Below, piece after piece: positions 57,429-64,000 of a stretch of 64,000 nucleotides of DNA. A program made the translations under genes and the position numbers. The stretch's first letter is position 1, and every line of letters starts with the position of its first letter. Source of the stretch: Alicycliphilus sp. UBA6560 (GTDB lineage Bacteria; Pseudomonadota; Gammaproteobacteria; Burkholderiales; Burkholderiaceae_C). The stretch lies in contig DJJU01000013.1 in NCBI GenBank assembly GCA_002434305.1, positions 606,321 to 670,320 on the forward strand, in the 5' to 3' direction. The notes beneath the pieces are model-generated. The model had not been told where the DNA came from and made no database searches. It worked only from the letters and a program-made list of their open reading frames with translations.

Positions 57429-58034
57429 ATGAAGCTCGCCATCCTGGACCGTGACGGCACCCTCAACGCCCTGGGGGCCGGCGGCCTCATCGCCTCTCCC
57501 GCCGAATGGCAACCCGTGCCGGGGGCGCTGGAGGCCGTGGCCCGGCTGAACCAGGCCGGCTGGCGCGTGGTGGTGGCCACCAACCAGCCGGGGCTGGGCG
57601 GCGGGGTATTCGACACGCAGACGCTGGTGGCCATCCACGCGCGCATGCACCGCGAGCTGGGCGCCCTGGGCGGTCGCATCGACGCGGTCTTCTACTGCCC
57701 GCACGCCGAGGGCGAGGACTGCGCCTGCCGCAAGCCCGCGCCCGGGCTGATGCTGCAGATCCGCGAGCGCTGCGCGCTGGAGGGCGGGGAGATCGCCGTC
57801 ATCGGCAGCTGCCTGGCGCACCTGCAGGCGGCGCAGGACCTGGGGGCGCAGCTGCACCTGGTGTGCACTGGGCGCTCGGCCCACCTGCAGCCGCACGCGC
57901 CGCTGCCCCCCGGCTGGCCTGCCGTCACCCGGGCCCATGCCAGCCTGCAGGACGTGGTGGATCTGCTGGTCGGGCAGGGCGGCAGCGCGCCGGCGGCTCC
58001 CTCCTTTCCATCTTCCGCTTCCTCCTGCTCTTGA
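57429..58034 (+). CDS. gmhB: D-glycero-beta-D-manno-heptose 1,7-bisphosphate 7-phosphatase-like
   Basis: The 201-residue HAD phosphatase has LDRDGTLN (Asp7, Asp9), VVATNQPGLGGG, the zinc loop CPHAEGEDCACRKP (three Cys and a His) and the loop 4 region VIGSCLAHLQAA. The last motif normally reads GDxxxDxxAA; both acids are replaced (Ser and His), which may weaken magnesium binding. LPS heptose synthesis is the family role and plsC and rml genes follow. ATG 57429. Confidence 0.85.
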   Translation: MKLAILDRDGTLNALGAGGLIASPAEWQPVPGALEAVARLNQAGWRVVVATNQPGLGGGVFDTQTLVAIHARMHRELGALGGRIDAVFYCPHAEGEDCACRKPAPGLMLQIRERCALEGGEIAVIGSCLAHLQAAQDLGAQLHLVCTGRSAHLQPHAPLPPGWPAVTRAHASLQDVVDLLVGQGGSAPAAPSFPSSASSCS

Positions 58035-58081
58035 AACAATAGCTGCCAGCGCTTGCCCCACAAGGGCTGGAGGCCTAAAAC
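58033..58081. repeat. palindromic repeat between gmhB and plsC
   Basis: ACAATAGCTGCCAGCGCTTG and CAAGGGCTGGAGGCCTAAAA fit the reverse orientation of the repeat with good arms. Confidence 0.7.
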
Positions 58082-58102
58082 ATCTGAAAGCAGCCGACAT
58101 CC

Positions 58103-58849
58103 ATGGCATTCATTCGCTCCGTCTTGCACCTGCTGGTGATGGTCGTCACCGTCGTTCCCTACACCCTGGGCGTGCTGCTGGCCAGGCTCATCTCCGGGCG
58201 CAGCGGCCCGGCCTACCGCGTGGCGCGCGCCTGGCTCACGCTATGCATCGACGCGGCGCGCTGGCTGCTGGGCATACGCACCCAGGTGCAGGGCATGGAG
58301 GGGCTGCAGGCCCTGGGCGCGGGCGGCGCCGTGCTGCTGGTCAAGCACCAGTCCACGTACGAGACCTTTCTCATGCCCTCGCTCATGCCGCGCCCGCTGG
58401 CCTACGTGTTCAAGAAGGAGCTGCTGTCCGTGCCCTTCTTCGGCTGGTCCATCGGCAGCCTGGACATGATCCATATCGACCGCGGCCAGCCCACGCGCGC
58501 CTTCGCCCGCGTGCTGCAACAGGGCCGGCGGCTGCTTTCGCAGGGCACTTGGGTCATCATGTTCCCCGAGGGCACGCGCATCCCGCGCGGCCAGCAGGGC
58601 GAGTACAAGAGCGGCGGCGCCCGCTTGGCCATCAGCGCCGGCGTGCCGGTGGTGCCGGTGGCCGTGACCTCGGCGCGCGTGTGGCCGGCCAAGGCCTTCG
58701 TCAAGCGGCCCGGCGTGGTGCACGTGTCCGTCGGCCGGCCCATCCCCACCGAGGGCCGCAAGCCCGAGGAGCTGATGGCCGAGGTGCAGGCCTGGATCGA
58801 GGGCGAAATGCGCCGCCTGGACCCCGAGGCCTACCCCGCCCAGCCATGA
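58103..58849 (+). CDS. plsC: 1-acyl-sn-glycerol-3-phosphate acyltransferase
   Basis: The 248-residue membrane-associated enzyme has the HX4(D/E) motif in LVKHQSTYETFLMPSLM (Glu in place of Asp, common in beta-proteobacteria) and FPEGTRIPRGQQGEYKSGG. It makes phosphatidic acid. One membrane anchor near residues 5-27. The stop overlaps the next gene start (ATGA). Confidence 0.92.
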   Translation: MAFIRSVLHLLVMVVTVVPYTLGVLLARLISGRSGPAYRVARAWLTLCIDAARWLLGIRTQVQGMEGLQALGAGGAVLLVKHQSTYETFLMPSLMPRPLAYVFKKELLSVPFFGWSIGSLDMIHIDRGQPTRAFARVLQQGRRLLSQGTWVIMFPEGTRIPRGQQGEYKSGGARLAISAGVPVVPVAVTSARVWPAKAFVKRPGVVHVSVGRPIPTEGRKPEELMAEVQAWIEGEMRRLDPEAYPAQP

Positions 58850-59736
58850 ACGGCCCCGTGCGCGGCCGCCTGGTGCAGCTGGCGCTGGACCTGTGGGACG
58901 CCGTCGATTTGCAGCCAAAACCGGGTGAAACGCCCGCCATTCAAGCGCCGACAGCTATTAAACCTGAAGCGCCGCAGACTGACGCCGCACTGCGCCACCC
59001 GCAGGCCAACCGGCGCACTGCCCTGCAGGGCGTGGCGGTGGACTATCTGCTGCAGCGCGCCCGCAGGCGCAGCATCGGCTTTCGCGTGGACGGCGACGGG
59101 CTGTCGGTGCGCGCCCCCAACAGCGCCAGCATCGGCGCCATCGAATCGGCCCTGCAGGCCAAGGCCGGCTGGATCGTGCGCAAGCTGGCCGAGCAGCGCG
59201 ACTACCAGCGCCGCCTGGAGGGCGCCCGCATCGCCTGGGGCGACGGCGCGCGGCTGCCCTACCTGGGCGCGCCCCTGGCCGTGGTGCTGGACGGCGCCCG
59301 CCGCGGCGCCCAGCTGGTGCCCGCACCGCAGGAGGGCGGCGCGCCCGCCACGCTGCACGTGCCGCTGGCGCGCAGCGCTAATCCTGAGCAGGTGCGCGAC
59401 GCCGTGCAGGCCTGGCTGATGCGCCAGGCGCGCGCCCACTTCACGGGGCGGCTGGAGCACTTCGCCCCGCTGCTGCAGGTGCGCTGGACGCGGCTGGCCC
59501 TGTCCAGCGCCCAGTCGCGCTGGGGCAGCGCGCGCGCCGATGGCTCGATCCGGCTGAACTGGCGGCTGATGCACTTCTCGCCTGCCGTCATCGACTACGT
59601 GGTGGCGCACGAGCTGGCGCACCTGCGCGTCATGGACCACAGCCCGCGCTTTTGGGACACCGTGGCCACCGTGGTGCCCGACTACGCCGCCCTGCGCCAG
59701 CGTCTGCGCGACGAGCCCACGCCGCCCTGGCAGTAG
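58846..59736 (+). CDS. YgjP/SprT-type zinc metallopeptidase (M48-like domain)
   Basis: The 296-residue protein has a zinc site VVAHELAHLRVMDHSPRFW near the C-terminus and LNWRLMHFSPAVIDYV before it, as in YgjP (WLM/DUF45) proteins. The region about residues 22-42 is a palindromic repeat copy (58911-58970, PGETPAIQAPTAIK), in a variable N-terminal extension. ATG 58846 overlaps the plsC stop. Role in protein or nucleic-acid repair pathways is inferred from the family only. Confidence 0.85.
   Translation: MNGPVRGRLVQLALDLWDAVDLQPKPGETPAIQAPTAIKPEAPQTDAALRHPQANRRTALQGVAVDYLLQRARRRSIGFRVDGDGLSVRAPNSASIGAIESALQAKAGWIVRKLAEQRDYQRRLEGARIAWGDGARLPYLGAPLAVVLDGARRGAQLVPAPQEGGAPATLHVPLARSANPEQVRDAVQAWLMRQARAHFTGRLEHFAPLLQVRWTRLALSSAQSRWGSARADGSIRLNWRLMHFSPAVIDYVVAHELAHLRVMDHSPRFWDTVATVVPDYAALRQRLRDEPTPPWQ
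58911..58970 (+). repeat. palindromic repeat inside the YgjP-type gene
   Basis: CAGCCAAAACCGGGTGAAAC GCCCGCCATTCAAGCGCCGA CAGCTATTAAACCTGAAGC reads QPKPGETPAIQAPTAIKPEA in the shared frame. More diverged than the bkdB copy. Confidence 0.55.
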
Positions 59737-59769
59737 TCCGGGGGCGGTCGGTGCGCCACAATGCCCGCC

Positions 59770-60210
59770 ATGACCGATACCCGCGCACTGCCCCCGCTGC
59801 CCGAGCAACCCGTGCCCGCCCAGGGCTACGCCGGCGACATCAGTCCGCACCTGGCCTGGCAATGGGCGCAGTCCGGCAAGGCGGTGCTGGTGGACGTGCG
59901 CACCGACGCCGAGCGCGAATGGGTGGGCGCCGTGCCCGGCGCCGTGCCCGTGGCCTGGAAGCAGTGGCCGGGCATGGCCCTGAACGAGCGCTTCGACGAC
60001 CAACTGCGCGCCGCCGTGCCGCCCGGCGGCCAGGTGCTGCTGCTGTGCCGCAGCGGCGTGCGCTCCATCGCCGCGGCGCGCCGCGCCACGGAGCTGGGCC
60101 TGCGCGCCTACAGCATCCTGGAAGGCTTCGAGGGCGACGCCGACGAACACGGCCAGCGGGGCTGCAAGGGCGGCTGGCGCCTGCGCGGCCTGCCCTGGAA
60201 GCAGGGCTGA
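59770..60210 (+). CDS. rhodanese-like sulfurtransferase
   Basis: The 146-residue single-domain rhodanese has catalytic Cys in VLLLCRSGVRSIAAAR and VDVRTDAEREWVGAVPGAVP. It transfers sulfur from thiosulfate or persulfide donors. ATG 59770 was preferred; ATG 59761 adds three residues. Convergent with the LysM gene across the repeat at 60219. Confidence 0.9.
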   Translation: MTDTRALPPLPEQPVPAQGYAGDISPHLAWQWAQSGKAVLVDVRTDAEREWVGAVPGAVPVAWKQWPGMALNERFDDQLRAAVPPGGQVLLLCRSGVRSIAAARRATELGLRAYSILEGFEGDADEHGQRGCKGGWRLRGLPWKQG

Positions 60211-60218
60211 CGCTTCCA

Positions 60219-60270
60219 AGAAAATAGCTGCCAGCGCTTGTCTGGCAAGCGCTGGTAGCCGTTTTGGTCT
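60219..60270. repeat. palindromic repeat between convergent genes (best-paired copy)
   Basis: CCAGCGCTTG (60231-60240) and CAAGCGCTGG (60246-60255) pair perfectly, a 10-bp stem with a five-base loop. It probably ends transcription of both the rhodanese and the LysM genes. Confidence 0.75.
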
Positions 60271-60282
60271 GAAGCCGAGGGC

Positions 60283-60792
60283 TTATTTGGCCAGCGGCGG
60301 GATGCGCAGCTTCTGGCCCGGGTAGATCTTGTCCGGGTGGGTCAGCATGGGCTTGTTGGCCTCGAAGATCACCGGATACTTGTTGGCGTCGCCATAGAAC
60401 TTCTTGGCGATGGCGCTGAGCGTGTCGCCGCGCACCACGTCGTGGTACTGGGCCTCGGGCTCGGGGTTGGTGACGGCCATCTGGTTGTCCACGCTGGTCA
60501 CGCTGGCCACGTTGCCGCAGCACAGCGTCACCTTTTCCTTGACGGCCTGGGTGGGCGCGGTGCCATGCACCGTGACCTTGCCCTGGCTGCCGTCGAACTG
60601 CACCTTGACGTCGCTCACGCCCAGGTTCTGCGCGGCGATATAGCCCTCGATGGCCTTGCCGGCCTTGGCGTTGAGGTCTTCCTGCGAAGGCTGTGCGGGC
60701 GCGGCAGCGGCTGCTGGAGGCGTGGCCGCGTGTGCATCCTTGCCTCCAAACAGCTTTTCTCCGGCTTCCTTGACGAAACTGAACAGGCCCAT
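60283..60792 (-). CDS. BON-LysM domain protein (Kbp/YgaU-like)
   Basis: The 169-residue protein has a short N-terminal helix (MGLFSFVKEAGEKLFGGKD), a BON domain (about 45-110; VQFDGSQGKVTVHGTAPTQA) and a LysM domain (YHDVVRGDTLSAIAKKFYGD). The same order is seen in the potassium-binding Kbp of E. coli. No signal peptide. AAGGAG precedes ATG 60792. Confidence 0.9.
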   Translation of the reverse strand: MGLFSFVKEAGEKLFGGKDAHAATPPAAAAAPAQPSQEDLNAKAGKAIEGYIAAQNLGVSDVKVQFDGSQGKVTVHGTAPTQAVKEKVTLCCGNVASVTSVDNQMAVTNPEPEAQYHDVVRGDTLSAIAKKFYGDANKYPVIFEANKPMLTHPDKIYPGQKLRIPPLAK

Positions 60793-60953
60793 GGCAAAAC
60801 TCCTTGTGGTTGCGAGAAACAATTGGAATGGGTGCCGGCCACTGTAAGCCGTGCGGCCGCCCCCGGCGTGTCGGACGGGCACCCGCCTCACCATCGTTGA
60901 CAAACCGGTGCCGCCGGGCGCGGGGCGGCGCGCCGTGGCGATAATCCGCTCCC

Positions 60954-61730
60954 ATGACATTTCTCGCCATCGACGTGGGCAACACCCGCCTGAAGTGGGC
61001 GCTGTTCGACTCCGCCCGGCCCGGCGCAGCGGTGCACGCCCACGGCGTGGAGTTCCTGGACCATATCGAGCGCCTGGGCGAAGGCCCGTGGGCGCAACTG
61101 CCCGCGCCCGCGCACATGCTGGGCTGCGTGGTGGCGGGCGACGCCGTCAAGCGCCGCGTGGCCGAGCAGATGGAGCTGTGGGACGTGCCCGCGCACTGGG
61201 TCGTGTCTTCGGCCGAGGAGGCCGGCGTGGTCAACGGCTACGACCACCCCACGCGCCTGGGCGCCGACCGCTGGGTGGCCATGATCGGCGCGCGCCACCG
61301 CATGCTGACCCAGGGCCCGGCGCGCCCGCTGATCGTGGTGATGGTGGGCACGGCGGTGACGGTGGAGGCGCTGGACGCCTCCGGGCGCTTTCTGGGCGGG
61401 CTGATCCTGCCCGGCCACGGCATCATGCTGCGCGCGCTGGAGAGCGGCACCGCCGGCCTGCACGTGCCCACGGGCGAGGTGCGGCCCTTCCCGTCCAATA
61501 CCAGCGACGCGCTGACCAGCGGCGGCACCTACGCCATCGCCGGCGCCGTGGAGCGCATGTACCAGCACCTGCTGGCCCACTGCGGCCAGGAGCCGGCGTG
61601 CATCATGACCGGCGGCGCCGGCTGGAAGATGGCGCCCAGCATGACGCGGCCCTTCGAGCTGGTGGAAAACCTGATCTTCGACGGCCTGCTGGAGGTCGCC
61701 GCACGCCGCTTCGCGCCGGCGGCCGCGTAA
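60954..61730 (+). CDS. coaX: type III pantothenate kinase
   Basis: The 258-residue ASKHA-fold kinase has LAIDVGNTRLKWALFD at the phosphate-binding N-terminus, GADRWVAMIGAR in the middle and MVGTAVTVEALDASGRFLGG. It makes 4'-phosphopantothenate, the first step of CoA synthesis, and is potassium-dependent in characterised members. ATG 60954. Confidence 0.93.
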   Translation: MTFLAIDVGNTRLKWALFDSARPGAAVHAHGVEFLDHIERLGEGPWAQLPAPAHMLGCVVAGDAVKRRVAEQMELWDVPAHWVVSSAEEAGVVNGYDHPTRLGADRWVAMIGARHRMLTQGPARPLIVVMVGTAVTVEALDASGRFLGGLILPGHGIMLRALESGTAGLHVPTGEVRPFPSNTSDALTSGGTYAIAGAVERMYQHLLAHCGQEPACIMTGGAGWKMAPSMTRPFELVENLIFDGLLEVAARRFAPAAA

Positions 61731-61832
61731 CGCACGGTCACGTGCGCAGGCGTCGCGGCTGAGACAATCCGGTGTTTTCGCCCGGCCAAAGCCGGGCTGC
61801 ACCCCTGCAGGACAAGGAAAGACTTCTCACCC

Positions 61833-62900
61833 ATGATTCTCGTCACTGGCGGCGCCGGCTTCATCGGCGCCAATTTCGTGCTTGACTGGCTGGCCGCGTG
61901 CGACGAGCCGGTGGTCAACCTGGACAAGCTGACCTACGCGGGCAACGTGCACAACCTGGACAGTTTGCAGGGCGATGCGCGCCACGTTTTCGTGCAGGGC
62001 GACATCGGCGACAGCGCGCTGGCGGCGCGCCTGCTGGCCGAGCACCGCCCGCGGGCCATTGTCAACTTCGCGGCCGAGTCGCACGTGGACCGCTCCATCC
62101 ACGGCCCTGCGGAGTTCATCCAGACCAACGTGGTCGGCACCTTCCGGCTGCTGGAGGCGGCACGGCAGTACTGGAGCGCGCTGCCTGCAGACGAGAAGGC
62201 GGCATTCCGCTTCCTGCACGTCTCCACCGACGAGGTCTACGGCACGCTGGCGCCCGATGCGCCGGCCTTCACCGAAAGCCACAACTACGAGCCCAACAGC
62301 CCGTACTCGGCCAGCAAGGCCGCCAGCGACCACCTGGTGCGGGCCTGGCACCACACCTACGGCCTGCCGGTGCTCACCACCAACTGCAGCAACAACTACG
62401 GCCCGCTGCACTTCCCCGAAAAACTCATCCCGCTGATGATCGTCAACGCCCTGGCCGGCAAGAGCCTGCCGGTGTATGGCGACGGAATGCAGGTGCGCGA
62501 CTGGCTGTACGTGCGCGACCACTGCAGCGCCATCCGCCGCGTACTGCAGGCCGGGCGACTGGGCGAGACCTACAACATCGGCGGCTGGAACGAGAAGGCC
62601 AACATCGACATCGTGACAACCGTGTGCGGTTTGCTCGACGAGCTGCGCCCGCGCGCCGATGGCAAGAGCTACGCCGCGCAGATCGCCTACGTGCAGGACC
62701 GCCCCGGCCACGACCGGCGCTACGCCATCGACGCACGCAAGATCGAGCGCGAGCTGGGCTGGCGCCCGGCCGAGACCTTCGAGACCGGTATCCGCAAGAC
62801 CGTGCAGTGGTATCTGGACCACCCGGGCTGGGTGGCGCAGGTGCAAAGCGGCGCCTACCGCGACTGGGTGGCCAGGCAGTACGAGGGCGCTGCGGCATGA
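61833..62900 (+). CDS. rfbB: dTDP-glucose 4,6-dehydratase
   Basis: The 355-residue extended SDR has MILVTGGAGFIGANFVLDWL (NAD site), FAAESHVDRSIHGPAEFIQT, HVSTDEVYGTL and the YSASK pair in SPYSASKAASDHLV. It converts dTDP-glucose to the 4-keto-6-deoxy sugar for L-rhamnose and O-antigen. It begins the rmlBDA group; rfbD starts on its stop codon. Confidence 0.97.
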   Translation: MILVTGGAGFIGANFVLDWLAACDEPVVNLDKLTYAGNVHNLDSLQGDARHVFVQGDIGDSALAARLLAEHRPRAIVNFAAESHVDRSIHGPAEFIQTNVVGTFRLLEAARQYWSALPADEKAAFRFLHVSTDEVYGTLAPDAPAFTESHNYEPNSPYSASKAASDHLVRAWHHTYGLPVLTTNCSNNYGPLHFPEKLIPLMIVNALAGKSLPVYGDGMQVRDWLYVRDHCSAIRRVLQAGRLGETYNIGGWNEKANIDIVTTVCGLLDELRPRADGKSYAAQIAYVQDRPGHDRRYAIDARKIERELGWRPAETFETGIRKTVQWYLDHPGWVAQVQSGAYRDWVARQYEGAAA

Positions 62901-63790
62901 CGCACATCCTGCTGCTGGGCAGCGGTGGCCAGGTCGGCTGGGAGCTGCAGCGCAGCCTGGCCGTGCTGGGGCGGGTCACCGCGCTGGACCACGACAGTAC
63001 CGAATACTGTGGCGACTTCCGCAACCCCGAGGGCGTGCGCGAGACCGTGCGCGCCCTGCGCCCCGACGTGATCGTCAACGCCGCCGCCCACACCGCCGTG
63101 GACAAGGCCGAGGGCGAGCCCGAGCTGGCCCGGCTGCTCAACGCCACCACCCCCGGCGTGCTGGCCGAGGAATCTGCCCGCCTGAACGCCTGGCTGGTGC
63201 ACTACAGCACCGACTACGTCTTCGACGGCAGCGGCAGCCGCCCCTGGACCGAGGCCGACGCGCCCGCGCCCCTGTCGGTCTACGGCGCCACCAAGCTGGA
63301 GGGCGAGCGGCTGATCCAGCAGGCCGGCTGCCGGCACCTGATCCTGCGCACCAGCTGGGTGTATGCCGCGCGCGGCGGCAACTTCGCCAAGACCATGCTG
63401 CGGCTGGCCCAGGAGCGTGAGCGCCTGACGGTCATCGACGACCAGTGGGGCGCGCCCACCGGCGCCGACCTGCTGGCCGACGTGACGGCGCACGCCATCA
63501 CGCACCTGCAAAGCCGCCCCGACGACGGCGGCCTGTACCACTGCGTGGCCGGTGGCGAAACCAACTGGCATTCCTATGCAAAATACGTGCTAGCCCAGGC
63601 GGAGAAAGCGCCGGCAGCTATCAAAATAAAAGCAACCGACGTGGCGCCCGTGCCCACCAGCGCCTTCCCTACGCCGGCGCGGCGCCCGCACAACTCGCGC
63701 CTGGACACCACGCGGCTGCAGGCCACCTTCGGCCTCACCCTGCCGCCCTGGCAGCAGGGCGTGGCGCGCATGCTCGCCGAAATCCTCTGA
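62897..63790 (+). CDS. rfbD: dTDP-4-dehydrorhamnose reductase
   Basis: The 297-residue SDR starts MTHILLLGSGGQVGWELQRS (NAD(P) site), and contains the active YGATKLEGE and VHYSTDYVFDGSG. It reduces the 4-keto sugar to dTDP-L-rhamnose. A palindromic repeat copy (63578-63640) encodes AQAEKAPAAIKIKATDV near the C-terminal substrate loop. ATG 62897 overlaps the rfbB stop. Confidence 0.96.
   Translation: MTHILLLGSGGQVGWELQRSLAVLGRVTALDHDSTEYCGDFRNPEGVRETVRALRPDVIVNAAAHTAVDKAEGEPELARLLNATTPGVLAEESARLNAWLVHYSTDYVFDGSGSRPWTEADAPAPLSVYGATKLEGERLIQQAGCRHLILRTSWVYAARGGNFAKTMLRLAQERERLTVIDDQWGAPTGADLLADVTAHAITHLQSRPDDGGLYHCVAGGETNWHSYAKYVLAQAEKAPAAIKIKATDVAPVPTSAFPTPARRPHNSRLDTTRLQATFGLTLPPWQQGVARMLAEIL
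63578..63640 (+). repeat. palindromic repeat inside rfbD
   Basis: AAAATACGTGCTAGCCCAGG then AAGCGCCGGCAGCTATCAAA and ATAAAAGCAACC read KYVLAQAEKAPAAIKIKAT in the shared frame. Substituted for a surface loop in the protein. Confidence 0.55.
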
Positions 63791-63802
63791 TCCCCTCCAC
63801 CC

Positions 63803-64000
63803 ATGACGACACAACGCAAGGGCATCATCCTGGCCGGCGGCTCCGGCACACGGCTGCACCCGGCCACGCTGGCCATCAGCAAGCAGCTGCTGCCCGTCTA
63901 CGACAAGCCCATGATCTACTACCCGCTCAGCACCCTGATGTTGGCGGGCATCCGCGAGATCCTGATCATCAGCACGCCCCAGGACACGCCGCGCTTTGCG
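63803..64000 (+). CDS. rfbA: glucose-1-phosphate thymidylyltransferase (5' part)
   Basis: The frame from ATG 63803 gives 66 residues to the window end: KGIILAGGSGTRLHPATLAI (nucleotide loop) and KQLLPVYDKPMIYYPLSTLM are invariant in RmlA. It makes dTDP-glucose, the RmlB substrate. The rest lies beyond the window. Confidence 0.95.
   Translation, partial: MTTQRKGIILAGGSGTRLHPATLAISKQLLPVYDKPMIYYPLSTLMLAGIREILIISTPQDTPRFA

Overview
The window is high-GC (about 70%), densely packed betaproteobacterial chromosome. Gene content and order (Bug-family periplasmic binding proteins, phhA/hppD with an Lrp regulator, corC-lnt, fabA-fabB, glyQ-glyS, rmlBDA, a bkd operon) and a palindromic repeat family point to the Comamonadaceae (Acidovorax, Alicycliphilus, Melaminivora and relatives). 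This assignment is recognition, not a computed placement. There are no rRNA or tRNA genes and no CRISPR array that I can see.

Layout. 1-3374: partial GntR regulator divergent from an acyl-CoA dehydrogenase / SDR / APH-like kinase operon, with a FadR-type operator between them. 3375-5345: a decayed island holding a TonB-receptor pseudogene, then an attI-like site and two integron cassettes without an integrase. 5346-11068 (minus): a catabolic operon with two periplasmic binding proteins, a muconate-cycloisomerase-like enzyme, a PRISE-type reductase and a cyclase-family hydrolase. 11302-18618: amino-acid-type metabolism (PLP dehydratase, VOC protein, PhzF, aminotransferase), DMT and LysE exporters and a divergent MocR regulator. 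18730-21581: nitronate monooxygenase fusion and an HDOD protein. 21658-27278: flgL, flgK, flgJ, flgI. 27364-31097: phenylalanine/tyrosine catabolism (phhA, hppD) with a divergent Lrp regulator. 31348-36413: acetyltransferase, corC, lnt, fabA, fabB.

36498-44919 is the accessory core: a chromosomal integron with intI on the minus strand, attI beside it, and 16 cassettes with 16 recognisable attC sites, all cassette ORFs pointing away from intI. Most cassettes encode unknown small, membrane or secreted proteins; one is a GNAT acetyltransferase and two look HEPN-like. Five cassettes (plus one in the orphan remnant near 5 kb) belong to a repeated family whose ORF runs through its own attC and ends on the TAG of the attC core site.

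45079-64000: glutathione peroxidase, roadblock protein, a complete branched-chain 2-oxoacid dehydrogenase operon (bkdA1-bkdA2-bkdB-lpdV), an XanB2-type chorismatase, glyQ-glyS, gmhB, plsC, a YgjP-type metallopeptidase, rhodanese, a LysM/BON protein, coaX, and rmlB-rmlD-rmlA (cut by the window end).

The most unusual signal outside the integron is a roughly 50-60 bp palindromic repeat (core GCAGCTAT, arms resembling CCAGCGCTTG/CAAGCGCTGG). It occurs between genes, inside at least six protein-coding genes (five of them in the same reading frame), and inside every member of the repeated cassette family. This links the cassettes to the host genome.
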